Of a stretch of 25,446 nt of DNA, positions 15,377 to 22,323 are shown in pieces (positions within the stretch are counted from its first letter, which is position 1; each line of letters starts with the position of its first letter). The notes beneath the pieces are model-generated. The model searched no databases. It was not told the origin of the DNA and worked only from the letters and a program-made list of their open reading frames with translations. Position numbers and translations under genes: made by a program. The stretch comes from Dehalococcoidia bacterium (GTDB lineage Bacteria > Chloroflexota > Dehalococcoidia > GIF9 > AB-539-J10). Where the stretch lies: contig JAUWHW010000052.1 in NCBI GenBank assembly GCA_030605665.1, positions 1 through 25,446 on the forward strand, written 5' to 3'.

Positions 15377-16807
15377 ATGAAGTATCAATCGGACTGTATC
15401 AAACTTGCCTTGCCTAAAGGCAGGTTCTTGTCTCCCACAGCTAACTTGCTCAAAGGGATAGCTTTAGATTTTAAGGGCTATAGTGGCAAAACAAGGCGGT
15501 ATCGTCTCCAATCAGCAAGATTCCCTCGCCTTTCGGCCAAGATATTTCAGGAGAAAGATATTCCTACACAGGTAGCCATAGGCAATTATGATTTAGGCAT
15601 ATGTGGTTTGGACTGGATTGAGGAACTCACGGCGGGATATCCAGCGAGTGCTTTGATAAAAATATCAAGTCTAAATTACGGCGAAGGCGGTGTATATGCG
15701 GTGGCCAGCTATCAAATGGGAATATCCAGCATCGATGAGTTATTAGCCAAGCGGGATAATTGGCGAATAGTAAGCGAGTACCCTAATTTGGCTCAATCCT
15801 TTGCCTTAAATCTCAGGATGAAAACCTTTAAGATTTTCCCAATATGGGGAGCTGCCGAAGTTTATCCCCCGGAGGATGCTAGTCTAGCAATACTATGGGT
15901 AAAGAATGAAAATGAGATACAGGCCCAGGGCTTGATCCCCTTAATAAAGTTGTTCTCGGTCACTGCCTTTCTAATCGCTAATCGAGAAAGCCTGGAGAAT
16001 AAAGACCTAAATCAGATATTGAATTGTTTTAACCCTAAGCTCATCTCCAAGCTGCGAGTAGATCCTACTGTCATTGTGAGCCGAAGGCGAAGCAATCTCG
16101 TTACTTTTCGTCCGCCGGAAAAGACAAGGGGAATTAAGCTAGCTTTGCCTGACGGACACCAGCACCCACCTACCGTGCAGTTTTTGAAGCGTGTTGGGCT
16201 TAGCCTTAAGGGATATTCTGAGGAGATGTTAAATCGTCGTCCCTCTACTGATTTAGACTGGCTGGGCGTAAAAGTGATTAGACCACAGGATATGCCTCTT
16301 CAAGTGGCTAATAAAAATTTCGATTTAGCCATAACTGGCAAGGATTGGTTGCTAGAGCATCTCTATCGTTTCCCCTCAAGCCCTGTGATGGAGTTGCTTG
16401 ATCTTGACTTTGGTGGGGTCAAAATTGTGGCAGCAGTGAGTAAAGATATGCCTATAACTAACATTGATGACTTAAGTTCGCTTATTCAAAATGGCAAGCT
16501 TACCCCCCTAAGAGTGGCCTCAGAGTATATAAATATTGCTGATAAGTATCTTCGAGATAACTATATCAATCCATACAAGCTAATACCAACTTGGGGGGCA
16601 AGTGAAGCTTTCTTGCCTGAGGACGCTGATTTGCTTATTGACAATATCCAAACTGGGGAAACCTTGGCACAGCATAACTTAAAAATTATCGATGTGCTTT
16701 TCGAGTCCACAGCTCGCTTAATTGGAAACAAGGATAGCCTCAACTCCCCTGATAAAAAAGAGAAAATTGAATTTCTTATTCAGACATTGCAGAGAGGGCT
16801 ATCATGA
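15377..16807 (+). CDS. hisG: ATP phosphoribosyltransferase, tandem double-domain form
   Basis: HisG catalyses the first step of histidine synthesis, joining ATP and PRPP. This 476-residue protein is two HisG domains in one chain, where the short form has about 210 residues. Domain 1 (about 7-228) starts IKLALPKGRF and has NYDLGICGLDWIEE and EYPNLAQSF. Domain 2 (about 253-472) starts IKLALPDGHQ and has NFDLAITGKDWLLE and EYINIADKY. Domain 2 keeps the PRPP-loop signature DLLIDNIQTGETL and STARLIGNK. The equivalent in domain 1 reads SLAILWVKNENEIQ, so its loop appears lost. The linker carries a palindromic repeat. Each half being a pseudo or active copy is inference. Confidence 0.88.
   Translation: MKYQSDCIKLALPKGRFLSPTANLLKGIALDFKGYSGKTRRYRLQSARFPRLSAKIFQEKDIPTQVAIGNYDLGICGLDWIEELTAGYPASALIKISSLNYGEGGVYAVASYQMGISSIDELLAKRDNWRIVSEYPNLAQSFALNLRMKTFKIFPIWGAAEVYPPEDASLAILWVKNENEIQAQGLIPLIKLFSVTAFLIANRESLENKDLNQILNCFNPKLISKLRVDPTVIVSRRRSNLVTFRPPEKTRGIKLALPDGHQHPPTVQFLKRVGLSLKGYSEEMLNRRPSTDLDWLGVKVIRPQDMPLQVANKNFDLAITGKDWLLEHLYRFPSSPVMELLDLDFGGVKIVAAVSKDMPITNIDDLSSLIQNGKLTPLRVASEYINIADKYLRDNYINPYKLIPTWGASEAFLPEDADLLIDNIQTGETLAQHNLKIIDVLFESTARLIGNKDSLNSPDKKEKIEFLIQTLQRGLS
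16070..16100 (+). repeat. Palindromic repeat in frame in the hisG inter-domain linker
   Basis: GTCATTGTGAGCCGAAGGC then GAAGCAATCTCG matches the CATTGCGAG family with one base changed. It encodes VIVSRRRSNL between the two HisG domains. Confidence 0.62.
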
Positions 16808-16822
16808 TTAACTCTCTCTCCT

Positions 16823-16862
16823 GTCATTGCGAGCTAATTCTCCTCTCCCTTGATGGGAGAGG
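16823..16862 (+). repeat. Repeat fragment and strong hairpin between hisG and hisD
   Basis: GTCATTGCGAG (16823-16833) is the left end of the palindromic family. It is followed by an 8-bp perfect stem, CCTCTCCC (16842-16849) with GGGAGAGG (16855-16862) and loop TTGAT. No T-tract follows, so it is more likely a repeat or processing/stability element than a terminator. It ends 27 bases before the hisD ATG. Confidence 0.6.
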
Positions 16863-16889
16863 ATTAAGGTGGGGGTGAAAAGAGTTATC

Positions 16890-18224
16890 ATGATAAGAGT
16901 CGTAGAATTTAATAAAGCAAAACAGTTGCTGACTAGGAAGAACCCCCTGGAATCTTTCACTGCCTCGCCACAGTTGGCAACACAAATAAAACAGACCTTT
17001 GGGAAGGAGCTTTCTCTTCAGCAAGTAGTTGAACTTATCGTAGGTGAAGTTAGGGACAAAGGTGACGAAGCTCTCTTTTATTATGCCAAGAAATTAGATG
17101 GAGTTGAGCTTGACTCCCTAGAGATAAGCAGGCAGGAAATTTCAGCAGCCTATGATATGGTAGAGGAGGAACTCATTTCAGCGCTCAAATTGGCAGCTAA
17201 AAGAATACGAGATTTCCATCTCACTTGTGCTGCTAAGAGGGGCATTGCATTTGTTAACCAATGTTTGGGAAGGCAAGTCCAGCCACTGGACAGGGTAGGT
17301 CTATATGTTCCTGGTGGCACTGCTGCCTACCCCTCTACAGTGCTGATGACTGCCATTCCGGCTAATGTAGCCGGGGTCAGGGAGACTATCATGGTTTCAC
17401 CCCCTAATAAAGATGGCAGAATCCCCGCAGCCACACTGGCAGCTGCTGCTATTGCTGGAGTTGACCATATTTTTAAAGTTGGTGGAGCCCAGGCTATCGC
17501 CGCCTTAGCTTTTGGCACTGAATCAATACCTAAAGTGGATAAAATCTGCGGCCCTGGCAACATTTTTGTGACTTTAGCCAAGAAAATGGTTTATGGCGCT
17601 GTAGCTGTTGATGGACTTCAGGGGCCAAGTGAAATAATGATTGTGGCTGATGACTCTGCTAGTCCTTTGCTTTGTGCCGCTGACCTTCTGGCTCAAGCTG
17701 AACATGACCCTCTAGCTTCAATCATTTTGATTACCACTTCACTTGATTTGGCTAATCAAGTTGATAGGGAAGTGGTAAAACAGTTGCAAGAACTGAAACG
17801 CCGCTCTATTGCTACTCAAGCTGTGGATAGAGGAATAACTGTACTTGTCAATAATATCGACGAAGCCGTCGAGTTGGTCAATCTTTATGCCCCAGAGCAT
17901 CTTTCTCTTGTGGTATCTGACGCTTCATCCATAATGCCCAGGATTCTTAATGCTGGTTGCATCTTCATTGGTGAAAATTCGGCGGTAGTCTTGGGTGACT
18001 ATATTGCCGGTCCGAGTCATGTATTACCCACAGGTGGCAGCGCCCATTTCAGCTCCCCTCTGGGTGTTGAGGACTTCCTAAAAACTACCAATATCATCGC
18101 CTTGGATAAAGCTATTATGCGAGAATTAAGCCGTCCAGCCATAGCGATAGCTAAGGCTGAAGGGCTGGAGGGCCATGCTCAAGCTATAGAAAAAAGGATG
18201 AGAGTGCAAGGAAATCTTAAGTAG
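16890..18224 (+). CDS. hisD: Histidinol dehydrogenase
   Basis: The zinc enzyme of the last two steps of histidine synthesis, oxidising histidinol to histidine with NAD. Length (444 residues from ATG 16890) fits. Motifs include VGLYVPGGTAAYPSTVLM, AGVDHIFKVGGAQAIAALA, KICGPGNIFV and the catalytic pair in LYAPEHLSLVV. Zinc ligands are in LAQAEHDPLA (Gln, His), VLGDYIAGPSHVLPTGG (Asp) and GLEGHAQAIEKR (His). The in-frame GTG at 16869 lies against the upstream hairpin and adds residues unlike the family, so ATG 16890 is preferred. It is the third gene of the his operon. Confidence 0.95.
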   Translation: MIRVVEFNKAKQLLTRKNPLESFTASPQLATQIKQTFGKELSLQQVVELIVGEVRDKGDEALFYYAKKLDGVELDSLEISRQEISAAYDMVEEELISALKLAAKRIRDFHLTCAAKRGIAFVNQCLGRQVQPLDRVGLYVPGGTAAYPSTVLMTAIPANVAGVRETIMVSPPNKDGRIPAATLAAAAIAGVDHIFKVGGAQAIAALAFGTESIPKVDKICGPGNIFVTLAKKMVYGAVAVDGLQGPSEIMIVADDSASPLLCAADLLAQAEHDPLASIILITTSLDLANQVDREVVKQLQELKRRSIATQAVDRGITVLVNNIDEAVELVNLYAPEHLSLVVSDASSIMPRILNAGCIFIGENSAVVLGDYIAGPSHVLPTGGSAHFSSPLGVEDFLKTTNIIALDKAIMRELSRPAIAIAKAEGLEGHAQAIEKRMRVQGNLK

Positions 18225-18232
18225 TATTCTGC

Positions 18233-18249
18233 TCTCCCTTAACGGGAGA
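18233..18249 (+). repeat. Small hairpin between hisD and hisC
   Basis: TCTCCC (18233-18238) pairs with GGGAGA (18244-18249) around TTAAC, the same CTCTCCCTTNA core as the hairpin before hisD. It lies just after the hisD stop in a 147-base AT-rich spacer in which I see no gene. Confidence 0.5.
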
Positions 18250-18371
18250 TGCCTCTCTACGAAAAAGGATGGGAGCTAAATAAAAGATTAAAATGCAAGA
18301 GGCAAAAATACAGAGCAAAAATAAAAAGTTTTACATTTTGAGTTGTCATTTTGATTTTTTATTCTTAACAT

Positions 18372-19541
18372 TTGGTTTTAGTTGAAGTGGATATAAGGAA
18401 GCTAATTAGACCCGAACTAGCGGCTATGAGAAGTTACACTCCTATTGAGCCTATAGAGATTTTAGGCCAGCAGGCTGAAGGGAGAATAATAAAGCTTGAT
18501 GGCAACGAGAATCCATACGGTTGCTCCCCAAAAGTTTATCAAGCTCTAGCCAATTATCCCTACTATCATATCTACCCGGACCCGGAGCAAAGAAAATTAA
18601 GGCAAGCTTTGGAGGAATATACAGGCTTAAACCAGGAGAACATTATTTGCGGCAGCGGCAGTGATGAACTGATTGACCTTATCCTCAGGCTTTTTCTCCA
18701 GCCCGGGGACGAGGCCATCAATTGTTCACCAACGTTTGGCATGTATCCCTTTAGCACTGAGGTTTGTGGCGGTAAAGTAGTGGATGTGCCTAGAGATAAA
18801 GACTTTGTTATTGATACAGATGGCGTCAAAAAAGTGTTAAATGAAAAAACAAAGGTTATCTTTATCGCTTCACCCAATAACCCTACGGGCAACCTTGTTA
18901 GCAAACAGGAGATTATAGAGCTTGTTAATACTGGAAGGATTGTGGTGGTGGACGAAGCCTATTTTGAGTTTAGCGATATAACTGCAGCTAATTTTGTGCT
19001 TGACTATTCCAATCTGATAGTTCTGCGTACCTTCAGCAAGTGGGCAGGACTAGCTGGTTTAAGAATAGGCTATGGCATGTTCCCCTCTGAAATTACCAGC
19101 TACCTGATGAAGATTAAGCAGCCCTATAATGTCAGTGTGGCAGCACAGACAGCAGTATTAGCTTCTTTGGCAGATATAGATTATCTTCGCAGTAATGTAG
19201 CAAAAATAGTTGCTGAACGGGAGCGATTATTTAACAGGCTAAAAGAGCTAAAGTGGCTAAAACCCTATTCTTCCAGTGCTAACTTTATTCTTTGCTCCGT
19301 GCATTCTTATTCTGAGCCTTTCATTTCTTGTCATTCTGAGGGAGCAAAGCGACCGAAGAATCTCGCTCGGGGTAAACTCTGCGAAGAATCTCCTGCCAAG
19401 GAAATTTGGCATCAGCTACAAAAGAAAGGCATCTTTACCCGTTATTTCGATACCCCGCGCTTAAGAGATTACCTGCGGATAAGCGTCGGTAAACCCGAAG
19501 ATACCGATGCCTTAATTGAAGCACTTAAGGAAATGCGTTAA
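18372..19541 (+). CDS. hisC: Histidinol-phosphate aminotransferase
   Basis: A PLP-dependent class I/II aminotransferase of histidine synthesis, 389 residues. Visible are KLDGNENPYGCSPKV, IICGSGSDELIDLILR, IFIASPNNPTGN, VVDEAYFEF and the PLP lysine in LRTFSKWAGLAGLRIGYG. The C-terminal part resumes with GIFTRYFDTPRLRDYLRISVG. Between them, roughly residues 315-347 (from HSYSEPF to CEESP) do not belong to the family and coincide with palindromic repeats, so the protein carries an insertion. The start is uncertain: TTG 18372 has no Shine-Dalgarno site, and GTG 18387 or ATG 18426 are alternatives. The stop overlaps the region leading into the protease gene. Confidence 0.93.
   Translation: MVLVEVDIRKLIRPELAAMRSYTPIEPIEILGQQAEGRIIKLDGNENPYGCSPKVYQALANYPYYHIYPDPEQRKLRQALEEYTGLNQENIICGSGSDELIDLILRLFLQPGDEAINCSPTFGMYPFSTEVCGGKVVDVPRDKDFVIDTDGVKKVLNEKTKVIFIASPNNPTGNLVSKQEIIELVNTGRIVVVDEAYFEFSDITAANFVLDYSNLIVLRTFSKWAGLAGLRIGYGMFPSEITSYLMKIKQPYNVSVAAQTAVLASLADIDYLRSNVAKIVAERERLFNRLKELKWLKPYSSSANFILCSVHSYSEPFISCHSEGAKRPKNLARGKLCEESPAKEIWHQLQKKGIFTRYFDTPRLRDYLRISVGKPEDTDALIEALKEMR
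19330..19391 (+). repeat. Palindromic repeat (CATTCTGAG type) in frame inside hisC
   Basis: GTCATTCTGAGGGAGCAAAG then GACCGAAGAATCTCGC is a near-consensus copy, followed by a second GCGAAGAATCTCC end at 19380. It is translated as CHSEGAKRPKNLARG and CEES within the aminotransferase. Confidence 0.75.
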
Positions 19542-19554
19542 AGTAACAATAGAA

Positions 19555-19935
19555 ATGGGACATATAACTGTTGATGTAACTATTACTGGCCCTGGAGGAG
19601 AACACAGGCTAAAGAACATATTGATTGATACAGGTGCCACTTACTCTGTTTTCCTCGAAGAGGTTCTCAAAGATATAGGTGCTTCCAAGTTGCCAGCTAA
19701 AGTTTCCATAGAGTTGGGCGATGGTAGGGTTATTCAAGCCGACGCATATGCTGCTGTCCTTAGCTTTGAGGATAGACAGGGACCTGTAATTGCTCTTACT
19801 TTCGAAGGCGCTAAACAAGTTATTGGCGTTTACTCTTTGGAATCCCTCAGCTTAAAAGTAAATCCAGTAACAGGGAAACTAGAGGAAACTAGACCAAAGG
19901 GGATAGCTTATTTCTACACTGCGTTCCTGTGTTAG
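19555..19935 (+). CDS. Clan AA (retropepsin-like) aspartic protease
   Basis: A small protein, 126 residues from ATG 19555, with a single-domain retropepsin fold: LKNILIDTGATYSVF carries the catalytic DTGA triplet, and a second half-hairpin ends in VIGVYSLESLSLKVNP. It resembles the single-domain clan AA proteases known from archaea and some bacteria, which act as dimers. The substrate is unknown. In-frame TTG 19516 would overlap hisC; ATG 19555 starts the natural beta strand MGHITVDVTITG. Its position between hisC and hisB, 13 bases after hisC, implies co-transcription with the his genes, but no biochemical link is established. Confidence 0.85.
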   Translation: MGHITVDVTITGPGGEHRLKNILIDTGATYSVFLEEVLKDIGASKLPAKVSIELGDGRVIQADAYAAVLSFEDRQGPVIALTFEGAKQVIGVYSLESLSLKVNPVTGKLEETRPKGIAYFYTAFLC

Positions 19936-19936
19936 C

Positions 19937-19966
19937 TACGAGGAGCGAAGCAACGAAGCAATCTCT
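19937..19966 (+). repeat. Palindromic repeat fragment upstream of hisB
   Basis: TACGAGGAGCGAAGCAACG then AAGCAATCTC is a copy of the CATTGCGAG family with a shortened left end. It is immediately followed by AAAGGAGGG, the hisB Shine-Dalgarno site. Confidence 0.6.
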
Positions 19967-19983
19967 AAAGGAGGGACTGAAGC

Positions 19984-20574
19984 GTGGCTGACAGAAAGGC
20001 AATAGTAACTCGTAAAACTGCGGAGACGAATGTTAGGGTAGAGCTTAATATTGATGGCAGAGGGCAATTTGAGATCGCTACTGGCACGAGGATGTTTGAC
20101 CATCTTCTAGCACAGTTGGCCAGGCATGGAGTATTTGACATAAAACTCTCAGCCTCAGGCGATGACCAGCATCATATAGTTGAGGATGTAGCTATTTCCC
20201 TAGGTAAAGCCTTTAACCAAGCGTTGGGAGAAAAGCAAGGGATTGCTCGAATGGCACATGCAGTCGTGCCTATGGATGAAGCACTAGCAGCGGTGGCAAT
20301 AGATGTTGGGGGTAGAGCTTACAGTGTGGTAGAAGCATCCTTCACCGAAACTAATATAAGTGATCTATGTGCCGACTTAATCCGTCACTTCCTTGTTTCT
20401 TTTGCTTTTGAAGCTAAAATTAACCTTCATGCCATGATACTCCCTGGCCCCAATGACCATCACAAGGCTGAAGCCTTGTTCAAAGCCTTAGGCCGAGCTC
20501 TGGATGCAGCCATCCGCATTGACGAGCGAATTATTGGTAGAGTGCCTAGTACGAAGGAAATTACCGAGGGCTAG
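19984..20574 (+). CDS. hisB: Imidazoleglycerol-phosphate dehydratase
   Basis: A manganese enzyme of histidine synthesis that dehydrates imidazoleglycerol phosphate, 196 residues, the normal length of the monofunctional form. Metal-binding motifs are FDHLLAQLARHG, DDQHHIVEDVAISLG, PMDEALAAV, and NDHHKAEALFKALGRAL. The GTG start at 19984 is supported by AAAGGAGGG eight bases upstream. It is the last recognised his gene here; hisH, hisA, hisF and hisI are absent from the window. Two decayed copies of its 3' end occur downstream at 24151 and 25009. Confidence 0.96.
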   Translation: MADRKAIVTRKTAETNVRVELNIDGRGQFEIATGTRMFDHLLAQLARHGVFDIKLSASGDDQHHIVEDVAISLGKAFNQALGEKQGIARMAHAVVPMDEALAAVAIDVGGRAYSVVEASFTETNISDLCADLIRHFLVSFAFEAKINLHAMILPGPNDHHKAEALFKALGRALDAAIRIDERIIGRVPSTKEITEG

Positions 20575-20709
20575 GGAGACGTATATAGTTTGAATCTTCC
20601 TCGGGGAGCAAGCTTGCTTTTTCCGAACCTGACGGATACAAAATCACCCGAACTCAGGCTTGAGGTAGGATCCGAACTTCCGCTTTGGCTACTTTGAGGA
20701 GACCTAGAA

Positions 20710-21474
20710 GTGACACTAGTACTGACTGAGATTTCTCGCTACGGAATAGTGATGGGAGCAGATAGTACTGTCACATATGAAACTCAGCTACCAACTGGCG
20801 AGCGAGTTTCCCGAATATTGATCGGATTTCAAAAGCTCTTCCCTATTCCTTACTTGAAAGCCGGGGTGTCGTGCTGGGGATATGGGCGGATAGGGAATGT
20901 TGATACGGATATCTGGCTAAACGACTTTATTCAGCGCCATGAAGGACGAGTTGGGACATTACGAGAGTTTGCTATTTGCCTTCAGGATGAACTTCGAATT
21001 ATTATCGGACCAAGGTCAGGACAAGGCGAATGTGGCTTCCATTTGGCGGGCTTTGCTGAAGAACGGGGACTACTTGTGCCTGATTTCTGGCATATTCACA
21101 ATGGTGCTAGTGAATACTTTAGAGACGTTGATGCAACGATTTTCAACGCCAATCACGATTTGGCAGAAGCTAAAGCACTAGGCCGATATGATCCCAACAA
21201 TCCGAATATAATCTACATTACGAGAAACGGGGACTACCAGTTCTACGCCGTATGGTGGGAGAATTTTGAAGAAGTTGTAGACGAGTTTCTTCGAGCACAA
21301 GGCATTCAAGTGCCAAAGCCGTCGCTCCAAGGAAGGATTGAGTACGTGCGTTTCCAGATCCGCTCTATTAGTGAAATCTATAGAATGAGCACCCGTCTAC
21401 CATCCATTGGCGGAGAAATAAGTACCTTGGCTATAGATACGAGTGGTATTTGTTCTTTTAATAGAAGAGCTTGA
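20710..21474 (+). CDS. Proteasome-like Ntn-hydrolase, accessory protein
   Basis: A 254-residue protein whose N-terminus follows the proteasome beta/HslV pattern. Removal of Met would expose Thr as nucleophile (MTLVLTEIS). An Asp falls at position 17 of the mature chain (VMGADSTVT), and a Lys in FQKLFPI (mature residue 41) precedes a hydrophobic strand and a Gly-rich segment, AGVSCWGYGRIG. The family with AAGxxAD-type strands is recognisable, but no named member is. Asp17 matches proteasome numbering; the Lys position is later than Lys33. GTG start with GGAG eight bases before it. It is first of three accessory genes after hisB. Function unknown; peptidase activity is inference. Confidence 0.7.
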   Translation: MTLVLTEISRYGIVMGADSTVTYETQLPTGERVSRILIGFQKLFPIPYLKAGVSCWGYGRIGNVDTDIWLNDFIQRHEGRVGTLREFAICLQDELRIIIGPRSGQGECGFHLAGFAEERGLLVPDFWHIHNGASEYFRDVDATIFNANHDLAEAKALGRYDPNNPNIIYITRNGDYQFYAVWWENFEEVVDEFLRAQGIQVPKPSLQGRIEYVRFQIRSISEIYRMSTRLPSIGGEISTLAIDTSGICSFNRRA

Positions 21475-21619
21475 ACTCTAAGCAGTCTAGAGAAGACAAA
21501 CCAGACAATGAAGGAAGTCCGGATTTTCCCCTGCCCCGGGGAGCCACTATTTTTGTATCTAAAATCAGCGGAGACTGAGGGAGTTCTACGCCTCACCATT
21601 TACATAAGGAGGATAGAAG

Positions 21620-22120
21620 GTGATCCAAGAAATATCTTTCTCACCATGGGCTAATTGGGCTAGTAGAAATAACTTGCCCGACAAAGATAAGCCAGGAGTG
21701 TACTTAATCGCAAGATTTGAACAGAAGTCACCTTCTGGGCCAGCAGACCCATTTGAAAAGAGCATAGTGTATATTGGTGAAAGTTCTGGCGGAAGATTCC
21801 AAAGTCGGTGGCGTTCATTTGAAAGATCCGCTTTCAAGGACAAAGGGAAACACCGTGGTGGTAAGAGGTATAAAGAACAATTTGGTGGCGATTCATCAGT
21901 TTTATATATTTCCACTTTATCAGGCGACGGGTTAGTTAAGACATTTCTAGGACTTGAGACGTGTCCTTTCTTAGACATTAATGCGAGCAGTGCCAAGGTA
22001 GATATGACTGATAAGCTCCTTAGCGAAATCGACGATTTACTTGTGAAGTATATGGAGCGCAGGCTAATTCTGCTATATTCTCTTGCTCATGGGCATAGGC
22101 CAGTTTGCAATGCAGATTAG
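21620..22120 (+). CDS. GIY-YIG domain protein, putative nuclease
   Basis: A 166-residue single-domain protein with the GIY-YIG signature split as GVYLIA (26-31) and VYIGES (50-55), Arg residues in RFQSRW (59-64), a His-rich basic KGKHRGG (76-82), and a C-terminal Glu-helix MERRLILLYSLAHGHRP with a following Asn, as in the family. It has the complete catalytic set expected of a small endonuclease, but no fused DNA-binding domain. A strong AAGGAGG site precedes the GTG start. It stands 145 bases after the Ntn-hydrolase gene and 203 before the next gene. Target and role are unknown. Confidence 0.78.
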   Translation: MIQEISFSPWANWASRNNLPDKDKPGVYLIARFEQKSPSGPADPFEKSIVYIGESSGGRFQSRWRSFERSAFKDKGKHRGGKRYKEQFGGDSSVLYISTLSGDGLVKTFLGLETCPFLDINASSAKVDMTDKLLSEIDDLLVKYMERRLILLYSLAHGHRPVCNAD

Positions 22121-22323
22121 CCAGATAACCTGCTTGCGATTATCCTTAGAGACTACGAATGTAAATTCGAGAAAAGTTCGGATTTTCCCCGGCTTGGAAG
22201 CGATTTTGCTCTTCCCAAACTTCAACGGGTTTAGAATCCTTGCATTGGCAATTCACAGAGACGTGAGTTCTTGATACTATTTTCTCAAGCCTGTGTTTAT
22301 AGACTTTATGTAGAGGAGTCATT

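Noticed and set aside
21586..21996. Open frame on the minus strand opposite the GIY-YIG gene
   Set aside because: The plus-strand frame has the catalytic motifs and a strong Shine-Dalgarno site; the opposite frame has neither.
22083..22274. Small ORF between the GIY-YIG and zinc-ribbon genes
   Set aside because: It overlaps the end of the GIY-YIG gene, lacks a ribosome binding site and covers the repeat-like spacer.
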